In this document: piece after piece, positions 8,813-17,710 of the stretch | Layout: the number at the start of each line of letters is the position of its first letter | Position numbering within the stretch: position 1 is the stretch's first letter | NCBI RefSeq assembly: GCF_001681715.1 | Contig: NZ_LNWY01000003.1 | Coordinates: 1-64,000, forward strand | Length of the DNA: 64,000 nt | Direction of reading: 5' to 3' | DNA from: Tritonibacter mobilis | GTDB taxonomy: Bacteria > Pseudomonadota > Alphaproteobacteria > Rhodobacterales > Rhodobacteraceae | Translations under genes and position numbers: made by a program | The notes under the pieces: generated by a model | The model's database searches: none | What the model saw: the letters and a program-made list of their open reading frames with translations, nothing else | Told to the model about the DNA's origin: nothing

Positions 8813-10799
8813 GCTTGAGCAGGTCCCCGAAGGCATCGCGCTCATCCCGATTGAGCCGCGCCCCGTTTTCACCCACATCATAAGTTGCCTTATCCTCATT
8901 TTCACTGCGCACAGCCCGGTTGCGGGCCTCTGCCGCCTGACGCAAACGCCAGGTCAGGGCCTCATCCGCCAGACCGTCCAGATCCTCCTCGGCTTCCGCC
9001 AGTTCGGCATTGAGCCCCGCGATGCTCTCGAGTTTTGCGAATTCCTCGGCCAGAGTCAGGCTGGCCATGTCTAGGTCGCCGGGTTTTCGCACGCAGGGGC
9101 TAATAGCCACATGGCGCAGCGACAGGAGGTTTTCAAGGGCATCCGGCCCAAGAGCATAGGCAATTTCATCGCGCAGTCGCTCTGGTGCATCGATTCCATA
9201 GCGCAAAACCAGATCGCGCAGGTGGGCGTGATCCATGTCCTGACACTGCATGCGCTCCAGATTGATCTCAAACTCCGGGATCACCGTTGGCGTGGTGATT
9301 GCGGTGGCGAGGATCACCGCCTCGCGCACACGGGCAAAATCCTGTTCCTCAGAGGAGGCCACCATCGACGCCCGCGTGGTGCTGCGCGGGGGCGGTGGTG
9401 CGCCCCATGGCGTACGGCTGCCATCGCGAAACCCGCCCTGAACGCGGGAGCCCGATTTGTAACCGCCATACCGCTGGCCATAGCCGGTGCCCCCCTGCCC
9501 GCCGCCGCCACGCTGACCACGAAAGAGCTGAAAGCGCAGCTCCTTGATGTCTTCGGCGTAGTGCAGCCTGATGGAGGGATCGCGGATCAGTTTGATCTTT
9601 TCGCGCAAGGATTTGTCCAATGCCGCCTTGCGTTCGGGGCTGTCAAAGACGCGCCCTTCGGTCTCGCGCCGCCACAGCAACTGCACCATCGGGATCGCCT
9701 GATCCAGCACCGTCTGCACCGCCTCTGGCCCCTCAGCGCGGATCAGGTCGTCCGGGTCCTTGCCCTCGGGCATGATGGCAAACCGCAGGCTCTTGCCAGC
9801 CTCCAGCAAGGGCAGCGCCATGTCGATCAGCCGCATCGCCGCGCGCAGACCGGCGGTGTCCCCATCCAGCGCAATCACCGGCTCGTCCGACATCCGCCAC
9901 AGCAAATGCAGCTGATTATCCGTCACCGCCGTGCCCAGAGGCGCCACGGCAGAGGCAAACCCGGCCTCAGACAGCGCGATCACATCCATATAGCCTTCGG
10001 CCACGATCAGCGTGCTGCCCCGCCCCGAGGCCGCCCGCGCAGGCCCGTGGTTGTAAAGGTTGCGCCCCTTGTCAAACAGCTCGGTTTCCGGCGAGTTCAG
10101 GTATTTGGCATTGTCATTGGGGTCCATGGCGCGGCCCCCGAATGCAATGGCGCGGCCCCGCGCATCGCGGATCGGGAACATGATCCGGTTGCGAAACACA
10201 TCATAGGGTTTGCCGCCCTTGTTCGAGGGTTTGGCCAGCCCCGCACCAAGAATCAGATCGTCGGCGACATCCTTGCCCTTGAGCGCATCCCAGAGGTTTT
10301 GCCAGCCATCGGGGGCAAAGCCGATCTCCCAGCGGTCCAGCGCCGCCGGATCGAGCCCCCGCCGCGCCAGATAGGCGCGCGCCTCGCTCGCGGCTTGGGT
10401 TTTGAGTTGCAGGCGGAAGTAGTGCACCGCCTGTTCCATCACCTCGGCCAACTGCGTGCGACGGTCCTGTTTCTCGGCCGCCTTGGGGTCGCGCTTGGGC
10501 ATCTCAAGGCCCGCTTCGCCCGCGAGGATCTCCACCGCCTCCATGAAGGAGACATTCTCCGTCTCCTGCACGAATTTCAGCGCATCGCCCTTGGCGTGAC
10601 AGCCAAAGCAGTAATAAAACCCCTTGCGGTCATCCACATGAAAAGATGCGGTTTTTTCATGGTGAAAGGGGCACGGAGACCACATGTCGCCCTTGCCCGG
10701 CTGGCTTTTGCGCTGATCCCACATGACCTTGCGCCCGACCACGTCAGACAGGCTCACACGGGTGCGCAATTCATCAAGGAATCCGGGCGGCAGCGACAT
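8790..10799 (-). CDS. dnaG: DNA primase DnaG
   Basis: The 669-residue primase makes RNA primers for replication. The N-terminal zinc-binding domain shows 'CPFHHEKTASFHVDDRKGFYYCFGCHAKGD'. The TOPRIM catalytic core has 'LIVAEGYMDVIAL' and 'ALDGDTAGLRAAMR'. A linker rich in Gly, Gln and Tyr (about residues 428-470) leads to the C-terminal DnaB-interaction region. The start MSLPPGFLDELRTRVSLSDVVGRKV matches the family. It is followed by rpoD, the common dnaG-rpoD macromolecular-synthesis arrangement; no rpsU precedes it. Confidence 0.97.
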   Translation of the reverse strand: MSLPPGFLDELRTRVSLSDVVGRKVMWDQRKSQPGKGDMWSPCPFHHEKTASFHVDDRKGFYYCFGCHAKGDALKFVQETENVSFMEAVEILAGEAGLEMPKRDPKAAEKQDRRTQLAEVMEQAVHYFRLQLKTQAASEARAYLARRGLDPAALDRWEIGFAPDGWQNLWDALKGKDVADDLILGAGLAKPSNKGGKPYDVFRNRIMFPIRDARGRAIAFGGRAMDPNDNAKYLNSPETELFDKGRNLYNHGPARAASGRGSTLIVAEGYMDVIALSEAGFASAVAPLGTAVTDNQLHLLWRMSDEPVIALDGDTAGLRAAMRLIDMALPLLEAGKSLRFAIMPEGKDPDDLIRAEGPEAVQTVLDQAIPMVQLLWRRETEGRVFDSPERKAALDKSLREKIKLIRDPSIRLHYAEDIKELRFQLFRGQRGGGGQGGTGYGQRYGGYKSGSRVQGGFRDGSRTPWGAPPPPRSTTRASMVASSEEQDFARVREAVILATAITTPTVIPEFEINLERMQCQDMDHAHLRDLVLRYGIDAPERLRDEIAYALGPDALENLLSLRHVAISPCVRKPGDLDMASLTLAEEFAKLESIAGLNAELAEAEEDLDGLADEALTWRLRQAAEARNRAVRSENEDKATYDVGENGARLNRDERDAFGDLLKRIGFNSK

Positions 10800-10866
10800 T
10801 CACAAAGGGTCCAGTTGTGTGCAAGGGAGCGGCCCTCTCCGGGGGCCGCTCAAACGCAGGTTCAGA

Positions 10867-11226
10867 TCAGTTTCCAGAGAGGTTTTTCTTCATTTCCTGG
10901 ATCTGATCCCAGTTTTGCACGCATTGGGTCTCGAACACATCGCCAAGGTCGACGTTTTTCAGATCGCGGCGCTTCATCTGATAGACATGCTGGGTGAGCT
11001 GCGGGATCGCATTGGAGAAATTCTCCGGCCACTCAGGGTTGCTGGCGCGGATGGTCTCTTCGACCTTGCCCTCGGGCACCCGGTCCAGACGCGCGGCTTG
11101 CACGGCGGCCATCACCTGCCCCTGATATTTGCAGCTTTCCTCCTTGCCGAGGTCTGCGGCAGCAACTGCGGGGTTGGCGAAGAGGGGCGCGGCCACAAGT
11201 GCGGCTGCGAAGATGTTGCGGATCAT
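10867..11226 (-). CDS. Small exported protein of unknown function
   Basis: The 119-residue product has a Sec signal peptide (MIRNIFAAALVAAPLFANPAVA, cleavage near 'AVA-AAD'). The mature part has cysteines in 'EESCKYQGQVMAAVQAARLDRV' and 'FETQCVQNWDQIQEMKKN', probably one disulfide. It appears alpha-helical and periplasmic. The family is not recognised. It sits between soxG and dnaG on the same strand with gaps of 38 and 67 bases, so it may be a read-through member of either unit. Confidence 0.7.
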   Translation of the reverse strand: MIRNIFAAALVAAPLFANPAVAAADLGKEESCKYQGQVMAAVQAARLDRVPEGKVEETIRASNPEWPENFSNAIPQLTQHVYQMKRRDLKNVDLGDVFETQCVQNWDQIQEMKKNLSGN

Positions 11227-11264
11227 GGATCAGCTCCGGAATCAGTTTCGTGATCCCCGTTAAT

Positions 11265-11822
11265 CTAGCCCCGTGCCGCCACGGCTTCCATGGCTCTTTT
11301 CAGATCGTGAACAAGCGTGTCTGCAAATGATCGGAACACCATGATTTGCAAGGCTTTTGGCCCGATCCGTGTGATCGACGCCATCATGTGTTGCAACTCC
11401 GTGCGTGCGGTGTGGCCGCGTTTGAACACCTGAGGCCGCAGATCAATGGGCACCAGACGGGCCATCACCTCCTCGGCGTGCGCGCCCTCCAGCCGCACCA
11501 CCGCCCAGCCATCGCTAAGGTCGGTGAGCGCGGCATGCGCCGCCAGTTTGGGATCGGCCACGGGGCCGACCAGCAGCGCCTGCGCCCGGCCAAACCAGAT
11601 CGCGCGGGCCTCCGCATTGCCGGTGGCGCGGTTGGGCGCGGGAAACCCCATGCCGTGTGCGGCGTTCAACGCATCGCTCAGCGGTTTTTCCTGCCCCTTG
11701 TAGGGCGCGATCAGGGTCATGGCGGCGGGTGTGTCTTCTGTGAGGGTCACATCACCAATGGTCAGCGGCAGCAGCCCCGCGCAGGGGGATTTTGCGGCAA
11801 GTTGCATCTCAGTCTCAGCCAC
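11265..11822 (-). CDS. soxG: Sarcosine oxidase gamma subunit
   Basis: SoxG is the small structural subunit of heterotetrameric sarcosine oxidase, which oxidises sarcosine to glycine and passes the one-carbon unit to tetrahydrofolate in the cytoplasm. The protein carries a GcvT-like pattern ('LSDGWAVVRLEGAHAEEVMARLVPIDLRPQVF' and 'GHTARTELQHMMASITRIG'). The GTG at 11822 overlaps the soxA stop by 8 bases, typical of translational coupling, and gives 185 residues. An in-frame start at 11846 would overlap soxA by 32 bases and is less likely. It is the last gene of soxBDAG. Confidence 0.9.
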   Translation of the reverse strand: MAETEMQLAAKSPCAGLLPLTIGDVTLTEDTPAAMTLIAPYKGQEKPLSDALNAAHGMGFPAPNRATGNAEARAIWFGRAQALLVGPVADPKLAAHAALTDLSDGWAVVRLEGAHAEEVMARLVPIDLRPQVFKRGHTARTELQHMMASITRIGPKALQIMVFRSFADTLVHDLKRAMEAVAARG

Positions 11823-14760
11823 GAACGCGCCCTCCCTCGGGGTCAAAGAACACAGGGTTCACCACTTCGCACAGGGTGTCGATGCCCCGCGTGTGATCCA
11901 CCAGCCGGATGGTATCGCCCATCCGGTCCGGCCCGCCCGACAGCATCGCCAACCCGATCATATGTCCCAGCGTCGGCGAGAACCCCACCGAGGTCACATA
12001 GCCAAGGTCATTGACCCGCTCCACCGTGGCGTCCGGGTCAAACAGATGTGCCCCGGCGCTCAGCGCCTGCATCGCGCCCACGGGTTTGAGGCCCACAAGC
12101 CGCATCCGGTCGTCATCCATCAGCCCGTCCCGTTCCGACAAAGCCTTGCCCCAGCAGGATTTCTTTTTCGAGACCAGCCCCTGCATGCCAAGGTCAAAAG
12201 CGGTGACGGTGCCGTTGATCTCAGAATGGGTGATAAAGCCCTTCTCGATCCGAAGCACATTCAGCGCCTCCATCCCGTAAGGACCACCGCCGAGGGGATC
12301 CGCCCGCTCCAGCAGCAGGCGATAGAGCGCCTCGCCGTAGCGCGCGGGCACCGCGATCTCATAGGCGTGCTCGCCCGAAAACGAGATCCGGAACAGCCGC
12401 CCGGCCACGCCCGACACGGTGATCGCCCCGCAGGCCATGAAGGGGAAGGTCTCACTGTTGACGTCCTCATCCACCAGCGCGTCGATCAGATCGCGCGCCT
12501 TGGGACCGGCCACCGAGAACTGCGCCCATTGATCGGTGACGGACGTGAACCGCACATCAAAATCCGGGCGCACCACCTGCGTCAGATATTCCAGATGCGC
12601 CATCACCTGCCCCGCCGCCGCGGTGGTGGTGGTCATCACATAGTGGTTTTCCCCCAGCCGCGCGGTGGTGCCATCATCCATGACAAAGCCGTCTTCGCGC
12701 AGCATCAGACCATAGCGCACGCGCCCCAGCTTCAGCGTGGAAAACAGATTGGTATAGACCAGATCCAGCAGCTTTGCCGCATCCGGTCCCTGAATGTCGA
12801 TCTTGCCCAGCGTCGAGACATCGCAGACGCCCACCGCATTGCGCACCATGGTGACCTCGCGATCACAGGATTGCCGCCAAGTGCTCTCGCCGTCCTTGGC
12901 GAAATAGCTGGCGCGATACCACAGGCCGACCTCGATATTGGCCGCACCACGCTGCAGCGATGCCTTATGCGAGGTCAGATAGCGCTGCGGCATAAATCCC
13001 TGATCCTCGGCCCCTGCCCCCATCGCGGCAATGGACGTGGGCACAAAAGGCGGGCGGAAGGTGGTGACACCGGTTTCCGCAATGCTGCGCCCGGTGGCAT
13101 CGGCCAGCACCGCCAATGCGGCCACGTTGGAGTTCTTGCCCTGATCGGTGGCCATGCCTTGGGTGGTGTAGCGCTTCATATGCTCGACCGAGCGGAAGTT
13201 CTCCCGCGCCGCCTGCGCCACATCCTTGACGGTGACGTCGTTCTGGAAATCCAGCCACGCCCGCCCCTTGCCCGGCACCGCCCACAAGGGGCTGATCCGG
13301 TAGGGCGCATCGCTGGCCTCTGGCAAGGGCACAGCGTCAACCGATGTGCCGATGCCGGCCAATGCGGTGATCGCCGCCTGTGCGCCGTCCTGCAAGGCAC
13401 CATAGGTGGAAAACACCCCATTGGCGGCCCCTGCGACCACCATGCCCGGCACCGCATCCGGTTTTGGCAGGAACGCCGCCAGCTCCCGGTTCCACTCCGG
13501 GCGCGCGCCCATGTGGCAGGTCAGATGCACCGAGGGGTTCCAGCCGCCAGAAACGGCCAGACAATCGGTTTGCAGCTTTTCCTCGCCATTGACGCTGCGG
13601 ATGGTGACGCTCTCCAGCCGGTGCCGCCCGGCGCTGTCACAAATCATCGCGCCCTTGATGACGGGGAATTCGCCACTATCTGGCGCGTCATGACGGCTGT
13701 CGATCACGGCGGTGACATGCACGCCCTCCGCCACCAGATCCCGCGCGGTGCGATGGGCGTCATCGTTGTTGGCAAATACGGTGATCCGCTCGCCCGGGGC
13801 CACCCCCCAGCGATTGAGATAGGCCCGCACCGCCCCCGCCATCATGATGCCGGGGCGGTCGTTGTTGCGAAAGGCGATGGGGCGCTCAATGGCCCCCGCC
13901 GCCAGCACCGAGGCTTTGGCGGCGATGCGCCAGAAACACTCGCGCGGGCGATGCGCGGTCTTCAGGGACTGGCTCGGCGGCAGGTGGTGCGAGACCCGCT
14001 CCAGCGCCGAATAGGTGCCGTGATCGTAGACGCCGGTGACCGCGGTGCGCGGCATCAGGCGCACGTTGTCCATGGCCTCCAGCTCCGCCAGAGCCTCTGC
14101 TACCCAGACATGCACAGGCTTGCCGTCGACCTCCTCAACCTCGGCCAGAAGACGCCCGCCCATGCGGCTGTCGTCCTCAGCGAGGATCACATCCGCCCCC
14201 GCACGCCCCGCCGTCAGTGCGGCCATCAGCCCGGCCGGGCCAGACCCGATCACCAGCAGGTCACAAAAGGCAAAGGCCTTCTCGTAAGGGTCCTTGTTGG
14301 CCGCCCCGGACAAGGCCCCAAGCCCCGCCGCGCGCCGGATGATCGGCTCATAAAGCTTCTCCCACAGGGGCGCGGGCCACATGAAGGTCTTGTAATAAAA
14401 CCCCGCCCCAAGAAAGGGCGCGGCCAGGTCATTCACCGCCATCACATCGCGCTCGACCGAGGGCCAGCAGTTCTGGCTCTGTGCCGCCAGCCCCTCAAAC
14501 AACTCCTGCTGGGTGGCGCGGATGTTTGGATCTCGCGCAGCACCCTTGCCGGTGCTGACCAGCGCGTTCGGCTCTTCAGAACCTGCGGTCAGGATGCCAC
14601 GCGGACGGTGATATTTAAACGACCGCCCCACCAGATGCACATCATTGGCCAAGAGAGCCGAGGCCAGCGTGTCGCCTTCCAGCCCCATGTAATCCTTGCC
14701 ATTAAACGAAAAATTGACGGTCCGATTGTGCGAGACCAGCCCCTTGCCCGCGATCCTCAT
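11815..14760 (-). CDS. soxA: Sarcosine oxidase alpha subunit
   Basis: The 981-residue alpha subunit carries the dinucleotide-binding and folate parts of the sarcosine oxidase complex. The N-terminus has the ferredoxin-like SoxA start ('VNFSFNGKDYMGLEGDTLASALLANDVHLVGRSFKYHRPRGI'). A Rossmann motif follows ('LLVIGSGPAGLMAALTAGRAGADVILAEDD'). The C-terminal 400 residues are GcvT-like and bind tetrahydrofolate ('DVSTLGKIDIQGPDAAKLLDLVYTN'). It overlaps soxD by 4 bases (ATGA) and soxG downstream. Full length and intact. Confidence 0.97.
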   Translation of the reverse strand: MRIAGKGLVSHNRTVNFSFNGKDYMGLEGDTLASALLANDVHLVGRSFKYHRPRGILTAGSEEPNALVSTGKGAARDPNIRATQQELFEGLAAQSQNCWPSVERDVMAVNDLAAPFLGAGFYYKTFMWPAPLWEKLYEPIIRRAAGLGALSGAANKDPYEKAFAFCDLLVIGSGPAGLMAALTAGRAGADVILAEDDSRMGGRLLAEVEEVDGKPVHVWVAEALAELEAMDNVRLMPRTAVTGVYDHGTYSALERVSHHLPPSQSLKTAHRPRECFWRIAAKASVLAAGAIERPIAFRNNDRPGIMMAGAVRAYLNRWGVAPGERITVFANNDDAHRTARDLVAEGVHVTAVIDSRHDAPDSGEFPVIKGAMICDSAGRHRLESVTIRSVNGEEKLQTDCLAVSGGWNPSVHLTCHMGARPEWNRELAAFLPKPDAVPGMVVAGAANGVFSTYGALQDGAQAAITALAGIGTSVDAVPLPEASDAPYRISPLWAVPGKGRAWLDFQNDVTVKDVAQAARENFRSVEHMKRYTTQGMATDQGKNSNVAALAVLADATGRSIAETGVTTFRPPFVPTSIAAMGAGAEDQGFMPQRYLTSHKASLQRGAANIEVGLWYRASYFAKDGESTWRQSCDREVTMVRNAVGVCDVSTLGKIDIQGPDAAKLLDLVYTNLFSTLKLGRVRYGLMLREDGFVMDDGTTARLGENHYVMTTTTAAAGQVMAHLEYLTQVVRPDFDVRFTSVTDQWAQFSVAGPKARDLIDALVDEDVNSETFPFMACGAITVSGVAGRLFRISFSGEHAYEIAVPARYGEALYRLLLERADPLGGGPYGMEALNVLRIEKGFITHSEINGTVTAFDLGMQGLVSKKKSCWGKALSERDGLMDDDRMRLVGLKPVGAMQALSAGAHLFDPDATVERVNDLGYVTSVGFSPTLGHMIGLAMLSGGPDRMGDTIRLVDHTRGIDTLCEVVNPVFFDPEGGRVRG

Positions 14761-15035
14761 GACCTGTCCTCCTTGATCACAAGGCCCGCGTCCTGCGCAA
14801 GCTCAACAGCCAAAATCTCATGAGATACGGTGTTGCGACGGACCTTCAACCACGCCCCGCAGCCCATCGCGTGCTGCCAAAGCTCCTCATGCGGCCCGGC
14901 GGGGTTTTCACGCAGATGCACATGCGCGTCCCATTCCGCCACTCCAGAGTCCAAGGCAGGCACCGGCAAGGCCGCGCCCTTATAGGTGAACTCGCGATGA
15001 TCGCGCGCGCCGCACAGCGGACAGGTGATCCTCAT
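14757..15035 (-). CDS. soxD: Sarcosine oxidase delta subunit
   Basis: The 92-residue delta subunit is the zinc-binding structural piece of the sarcosine oxidase heterotetramer. It starts MRITCPLCGARDHREFTYKG, the family signature, with C5, C8 and H12 as zinc ligands and a further cysteine in 'QHAMGCGAWLKVRRNT'. It overlaps soxA by 4 bases and lies 66 bases downstream of soxB. That gap holds a copy of the repeated GGGATATTTTT...GATGAAG motif. Confidence 0.95.
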   Translation of the reverse strand: MRITCPLCGARDHREFTYKGAALPVPALDSGVAEWDAHVHLRENPAGPHEELWQHAMGCGAWLKVRRNTVSHEILAVELAQDAGLVIKEDRS

Positions 15036-15046
15036 GACAACCGCCC

Positions 15047-15069
15047 CTTCATCTTCTTAAAAATATCCC
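15047..15069 (-). repeat. Repeated 3'-end motif between soxB and soxD
   Basis: On the minus strand this 23-base segment is identical to 2566-2588 after kpsC (GGGATATTTTT followed by AAGAAGATGAAG). It lies 33 bases after the soxB stop, in the soxB-soxD gap, preceded by GCCTCCGGC. It may cause partial termination or mRNA processing within the operon, which is inferred from position only. Confidence 0.6.
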
Positions 15070-15101
15070 CGCCGGAGGCTCCCCAGCTGCGCGACAGGCG
15101 C

Positions 15102-16367
15102 TTAGTGCAGATTATGTTGCGCACCGGTGCCCTCCTCATCCATCAGACCATAGCCGCTGCGGAACCGGTCCAGCTTGAACCGGGTGGCCGCCTCATGCGG
15201 GCGACCGGTGGCGATCAGATGCGCAAAACAATCCCCCGAGGCGGGCGTCGCCTTAAAGCCCCCGTAGCACCAGCCCGCATTGAGATAGAGACCGTCAATC
15301 GGTGTCGTATCAATAATGGGCGAGCCATCCGGCGTCATATCCATGATGCCGCCCCAGCTGCGCAGCAGCCGCGCCTTGGTCACCGCGGGCACCATGGCGG
15401 TGATCGCCTCCATAACATGTTCCTGCGTTGGCAGATTGCCGCGCGCCGCATAAGAGCTGTAGAAATCCAGATTGCCGCCAAACACCAACCCGCCCTTATC
15501 GGACTGGCTGATATAAAGATGCCCGGCGGCAAAGGTGATGACGTGATCGATCACCGGCTTCAGCCCTTCAGAGACAAAGGCCTGCAACACGTGGCTCTCG
15601 ATGGGCAAGGTCAGCCCGGCCATCGCCGCCACCTGCCCCGAGCGCCCCGCCGCCGCCAGCGCCACTTTCTTGGCTTTGATCGGGCCGCGCGCGGTCTGCA
15701 CACCGGTCACCTTGCCCCCTTCGACATCAATGCCGGTGACTTCGCAGTTCTGGATCAGATCGACGCCATATTGATCCGCACCGCGCGCAAAGCCCCAGGC
15801 CACCGCGTCATGGCGTGCCGTCCCCGCTCGGCGCTGCAGCAATGCGCCCATGATGGGAAAGCGGTTGTTGTCATAGTTCAGGAACGGCACCAGTTTCTTC
15901 AGCTGGTCACGATAGAGGATCTCTGCATCGTCGCCCTGATTGATGATGGAATTGGCGCGGCGCACGGCGGCGTCGCGCTGGCCATCGTTGTGAAACACAT
16001 TCAGGATGCCGCGCTGGGACATCATGGCGTTATAATTGAGATCCTGCTCCATCCCCTCCCAGAGCTTCAGGGAATGGGAATAAAACTCCGAGTTGCCGGG
16101 CAGGTAGTAATTGGCGCGCACAATGGTGGTGTTGCGCCCGACATTGCCGCCGCCGATGTAGCCTTTTTCAAGCACCGCAATATTCCGGAGGCCATGTTCC
16201 TTGGCGAGGTAGTAGGCCGTGGCCAGCCCGTGGCCACCACCGCCCACGATAACCACATCATATTCGCGCTTCGGCTCCGGGTCGCGCCAATGGGCGGTCC
16301 AGCCCTTATTGCCGGTTAGCCCTTCTTTTAATACGCGCCAGCCGGAAAATTTTCCCGAAAACCCCAT
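15102..16367 (-). CDS. soxB: Sarcosine oxidase beta subunit
   Basis: The beta subunit holds the FAD/FMN site where sarcosine is oxidised. From the ATG at 16367, preceded by GGGGAG, the protein is 421 residues. It has the FAD-binding motif 'YDVVIVGGGGHGLATAYYLAKEHG' followed by 'AVLEKGYIGGGNVGRNTTIVRANYY', typical of SoxB. An in-frame start at 16433 would add a 22-residue tail without family support. It is the first gene of soxBDAG. The usual companions for one-carbon disposal (purU, folD) are not next to it. Confidence 0.95.
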   Translation of the reverse strand: MGFSGKFSGWRVLKEGLTGNKGWTAHWRDPEPKREYDVVIVGGGGHGLATAYYLAKEHGLRNIAVLEKGYIGGGNVGRNTTIVRANYYLPGNSEFYSHSLKLWEGMEQDLNYNAMMSQRGILNVFHNDGQRDAAVRRANSIINQGDDAEILYRDQLKKLVPFLNYDNNRFPIMGALLQRRAGTARHDAVAWGFARGADQYGVDLIQNCEVTGIDVEGGKVTGVQTARGPIKAKKVALAAAGRSGQVAAMAGLTLPIESHVLQAFVSEGLKPVIDHVITFAAGHLYISQSDKGGLVFGGNLDFYSSYAARGNLPTQEHVMEAITAMVPAVTKARLLRSWGGIMDMTPDGSPIIDTTPIDGLYLNAGWCYGGFKATPASGDCFAHLIATGRPHEAATRFKLDRFRSGYGLMDEEGTGAQHNLH

Positions 16368-16789
16368 GGCCCACTCCCCAAACGGTGTCTCGACGTTGCG
16401 CTGCAGGAATACACAACGCACCCTCTGTGCCAAGTGCTAGCGGGTTTGAACCATGAGTCCTAGTCCGTACGCGACAAAGCAGCAGCCGATTGCCGCAGAT
16501 GGGCACGAACTGGGCAGTTATGTCCAGTGCTTCTTCAGCCAGAAATGCGAGGCCTCCGATCATTTTCGCGCGTCTAACCGAAAAAGACTGAAAAGTTATC
16601 GGCGGCCACCGAAGGCTGACTGCGGCTCGGAACAGTCGCCACTCGGGCTAGGTTCGGTTTGGGCACAGAGGACTGCAGTATAGAATCTATCCCGCTCCCA
16701 CACGCTGGGAAGGGGCGTCGAGATTGAACGCAGTTCCGAAACAGGTTTAACCGCTAAAGGGTCTTTTATGAAGTTCTGAGACTGAGTAC
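16368..16789. other. Gene-free stretch upstream of soxB, of different composition
   Basis: This 422-base gap lies between soxB and the DUF4241-like gene upstream. It must hold the sox promoter. The part from about 16560 to 16680 ('gcggccaccgaag', 'aacagtcgccactcgggcta') looks like degraded intergenic sequence, and no intact ORF with a ribosome site was found. G+C is lower than in neighbouring genes. Confidence 0.4.
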
Positions 16790-17524
16790 TCAGCTTCTGT
16801 CTGGCAAAAGCTTGTCTAAAAACAGCCTGTCACTCGCGCGGCCTGCAATATCGATCAAAACACCTGATAAAAGGTCATTGGCGTCATGCAACCATACAGC
16901 CGCAAAGCCACCATCGTTACTCGTGCTTGCGACAAAGATACGGTGCCTGTCCGGGGGGATCTCCAGCCAACGGGCAAAGTGTGGTTTTTCCTGCAAGAAG
17001 GGGCTTATCCAATCAAAGCTATCGCCTCTTCCTGCGTCCAGTTCATAATCCGTCAAACGCGTAAAAGCTTGGCCCGCTTCAATATTGCCGATGCCCAGAC
17101 TCGCCGAGTCCACACTGAAACCCAATTCAGTTCCACGTGTGAAAGGCCTGTTTCCATTCGCTTCGAGCCATACGAGTCCATTGGTGTGATCATGAAACCC
17201 TTTGTGGTCCAAACCAGATTCAAGAACCCAAATATGCAATTCGACAGCTTCAACACTTGCCGTATGGCGCATGTGGTAATCAGAACCGCACGCAGGATCG
17301 GACACAAATAGTTCCTGACTTGGCACGGCAAGAACGCCCAGATCTTTCCATACAAAATCTCGCTCTGAGACCTCTTTCAGCCACGCTCGTGCAGCGGAGG
17401 GCTCTTCAGAATCTGGGTCCGGCACAAAACCGCTTGAGGGCTTGCCCACTTCTGTCTCAGATGCGCTGTTAGATTTGTCTTTGCGCCCAAATATACTCTC
17501 AAATGCTGTTTTCAGTAATTTCAC
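16790..17524 (-). CDS. DUF4241-like protein
   Basis: The product resembles DUF4241 proteins, cytoplasmic proteins of unknown function. The clues are 'LAVPSQELFVSDPA', then 'LGFSVDSASLGIGNIEAGQAF', then 'RIFVASTSNDGGFAAVWLHDANDLLSGVLIDI' near the C-terminus; the N-terminal 50 residues are low in conservation. The GTG at 17524 has AGGAGG about 6 bases upstream and gives 244 residues. An ATG 24 bases upstream would place that ribosome site inside the gene. Two lines of this gene that I counted are 47-50% G+C, well below its neighbours, which suggests acquisition by transfer. The assignment is by pattern only. Confidence 0.6.
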   Translation of the reverse strand: MKLLKTAFESIFGRKDKSNSASETEVGKPSSGFVPDPDSEEPSAARAWLKEVSERDFVWKDLGVLAVPSQELFVSDPACGSDYHMRHTASVEAVELHIWVLESGLDHKGFHDHTNGLVWLEANGNRPFTRGTELGFSVDSASLGIGNIEAGQAFTRLTDYELDAGRGDSFDWISPFLQEKPHFARWLEIPPDRHRIFVASTSNDGGFAAVWLHDANDLLSGVLIDIAGRASDRLFLDKLLPDRS

Positions 17525-17656
17525 TTCAAGCCTCCTAAATGCATTCAAATCAATGATACCTTGAAGTCCTGACTGTCACGCAGCCCTCTGCCAGTGAGGG
17601 CGCGATGACGGTCAAGTGGTCGAGAAGCAGCATCGCCTTCCCCCATCTGCTTCAAA

Positions 17657-17690
17657 ACAAAAACGGCGGGATGACACCCGCCGTTTCCAT
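17657..17690 (-). terminator. Terminator of the glutamate dehydrogenase gene
   Basis: On the minus strand the stem AACGGCGGG / CCCGCCGTT (6-base loop) is followed by TTTTGTTTTG. It lies about 20 bases after the gdh stop codon. Confidence 0.85.
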
Positions 17691-17710
17691 TGATTGCGAT
17701 AGGGTTCGCC

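Noticed and set aside
9111-10997. A 628-codon plus-strand ORF opposite dnaG
   Set aside because: It is a shadow of dnaG, with no family match and composition typical of antisense in high-G+C DNA.
11719-14823. A 1034-codon plus-strand ORF opposite soxA
   Set aside because: It is the antisense shadow of soxA. Its translation is rich in His, Arg and Gln with no recognisable domain, while the minus strand encodes a complete known subunit.
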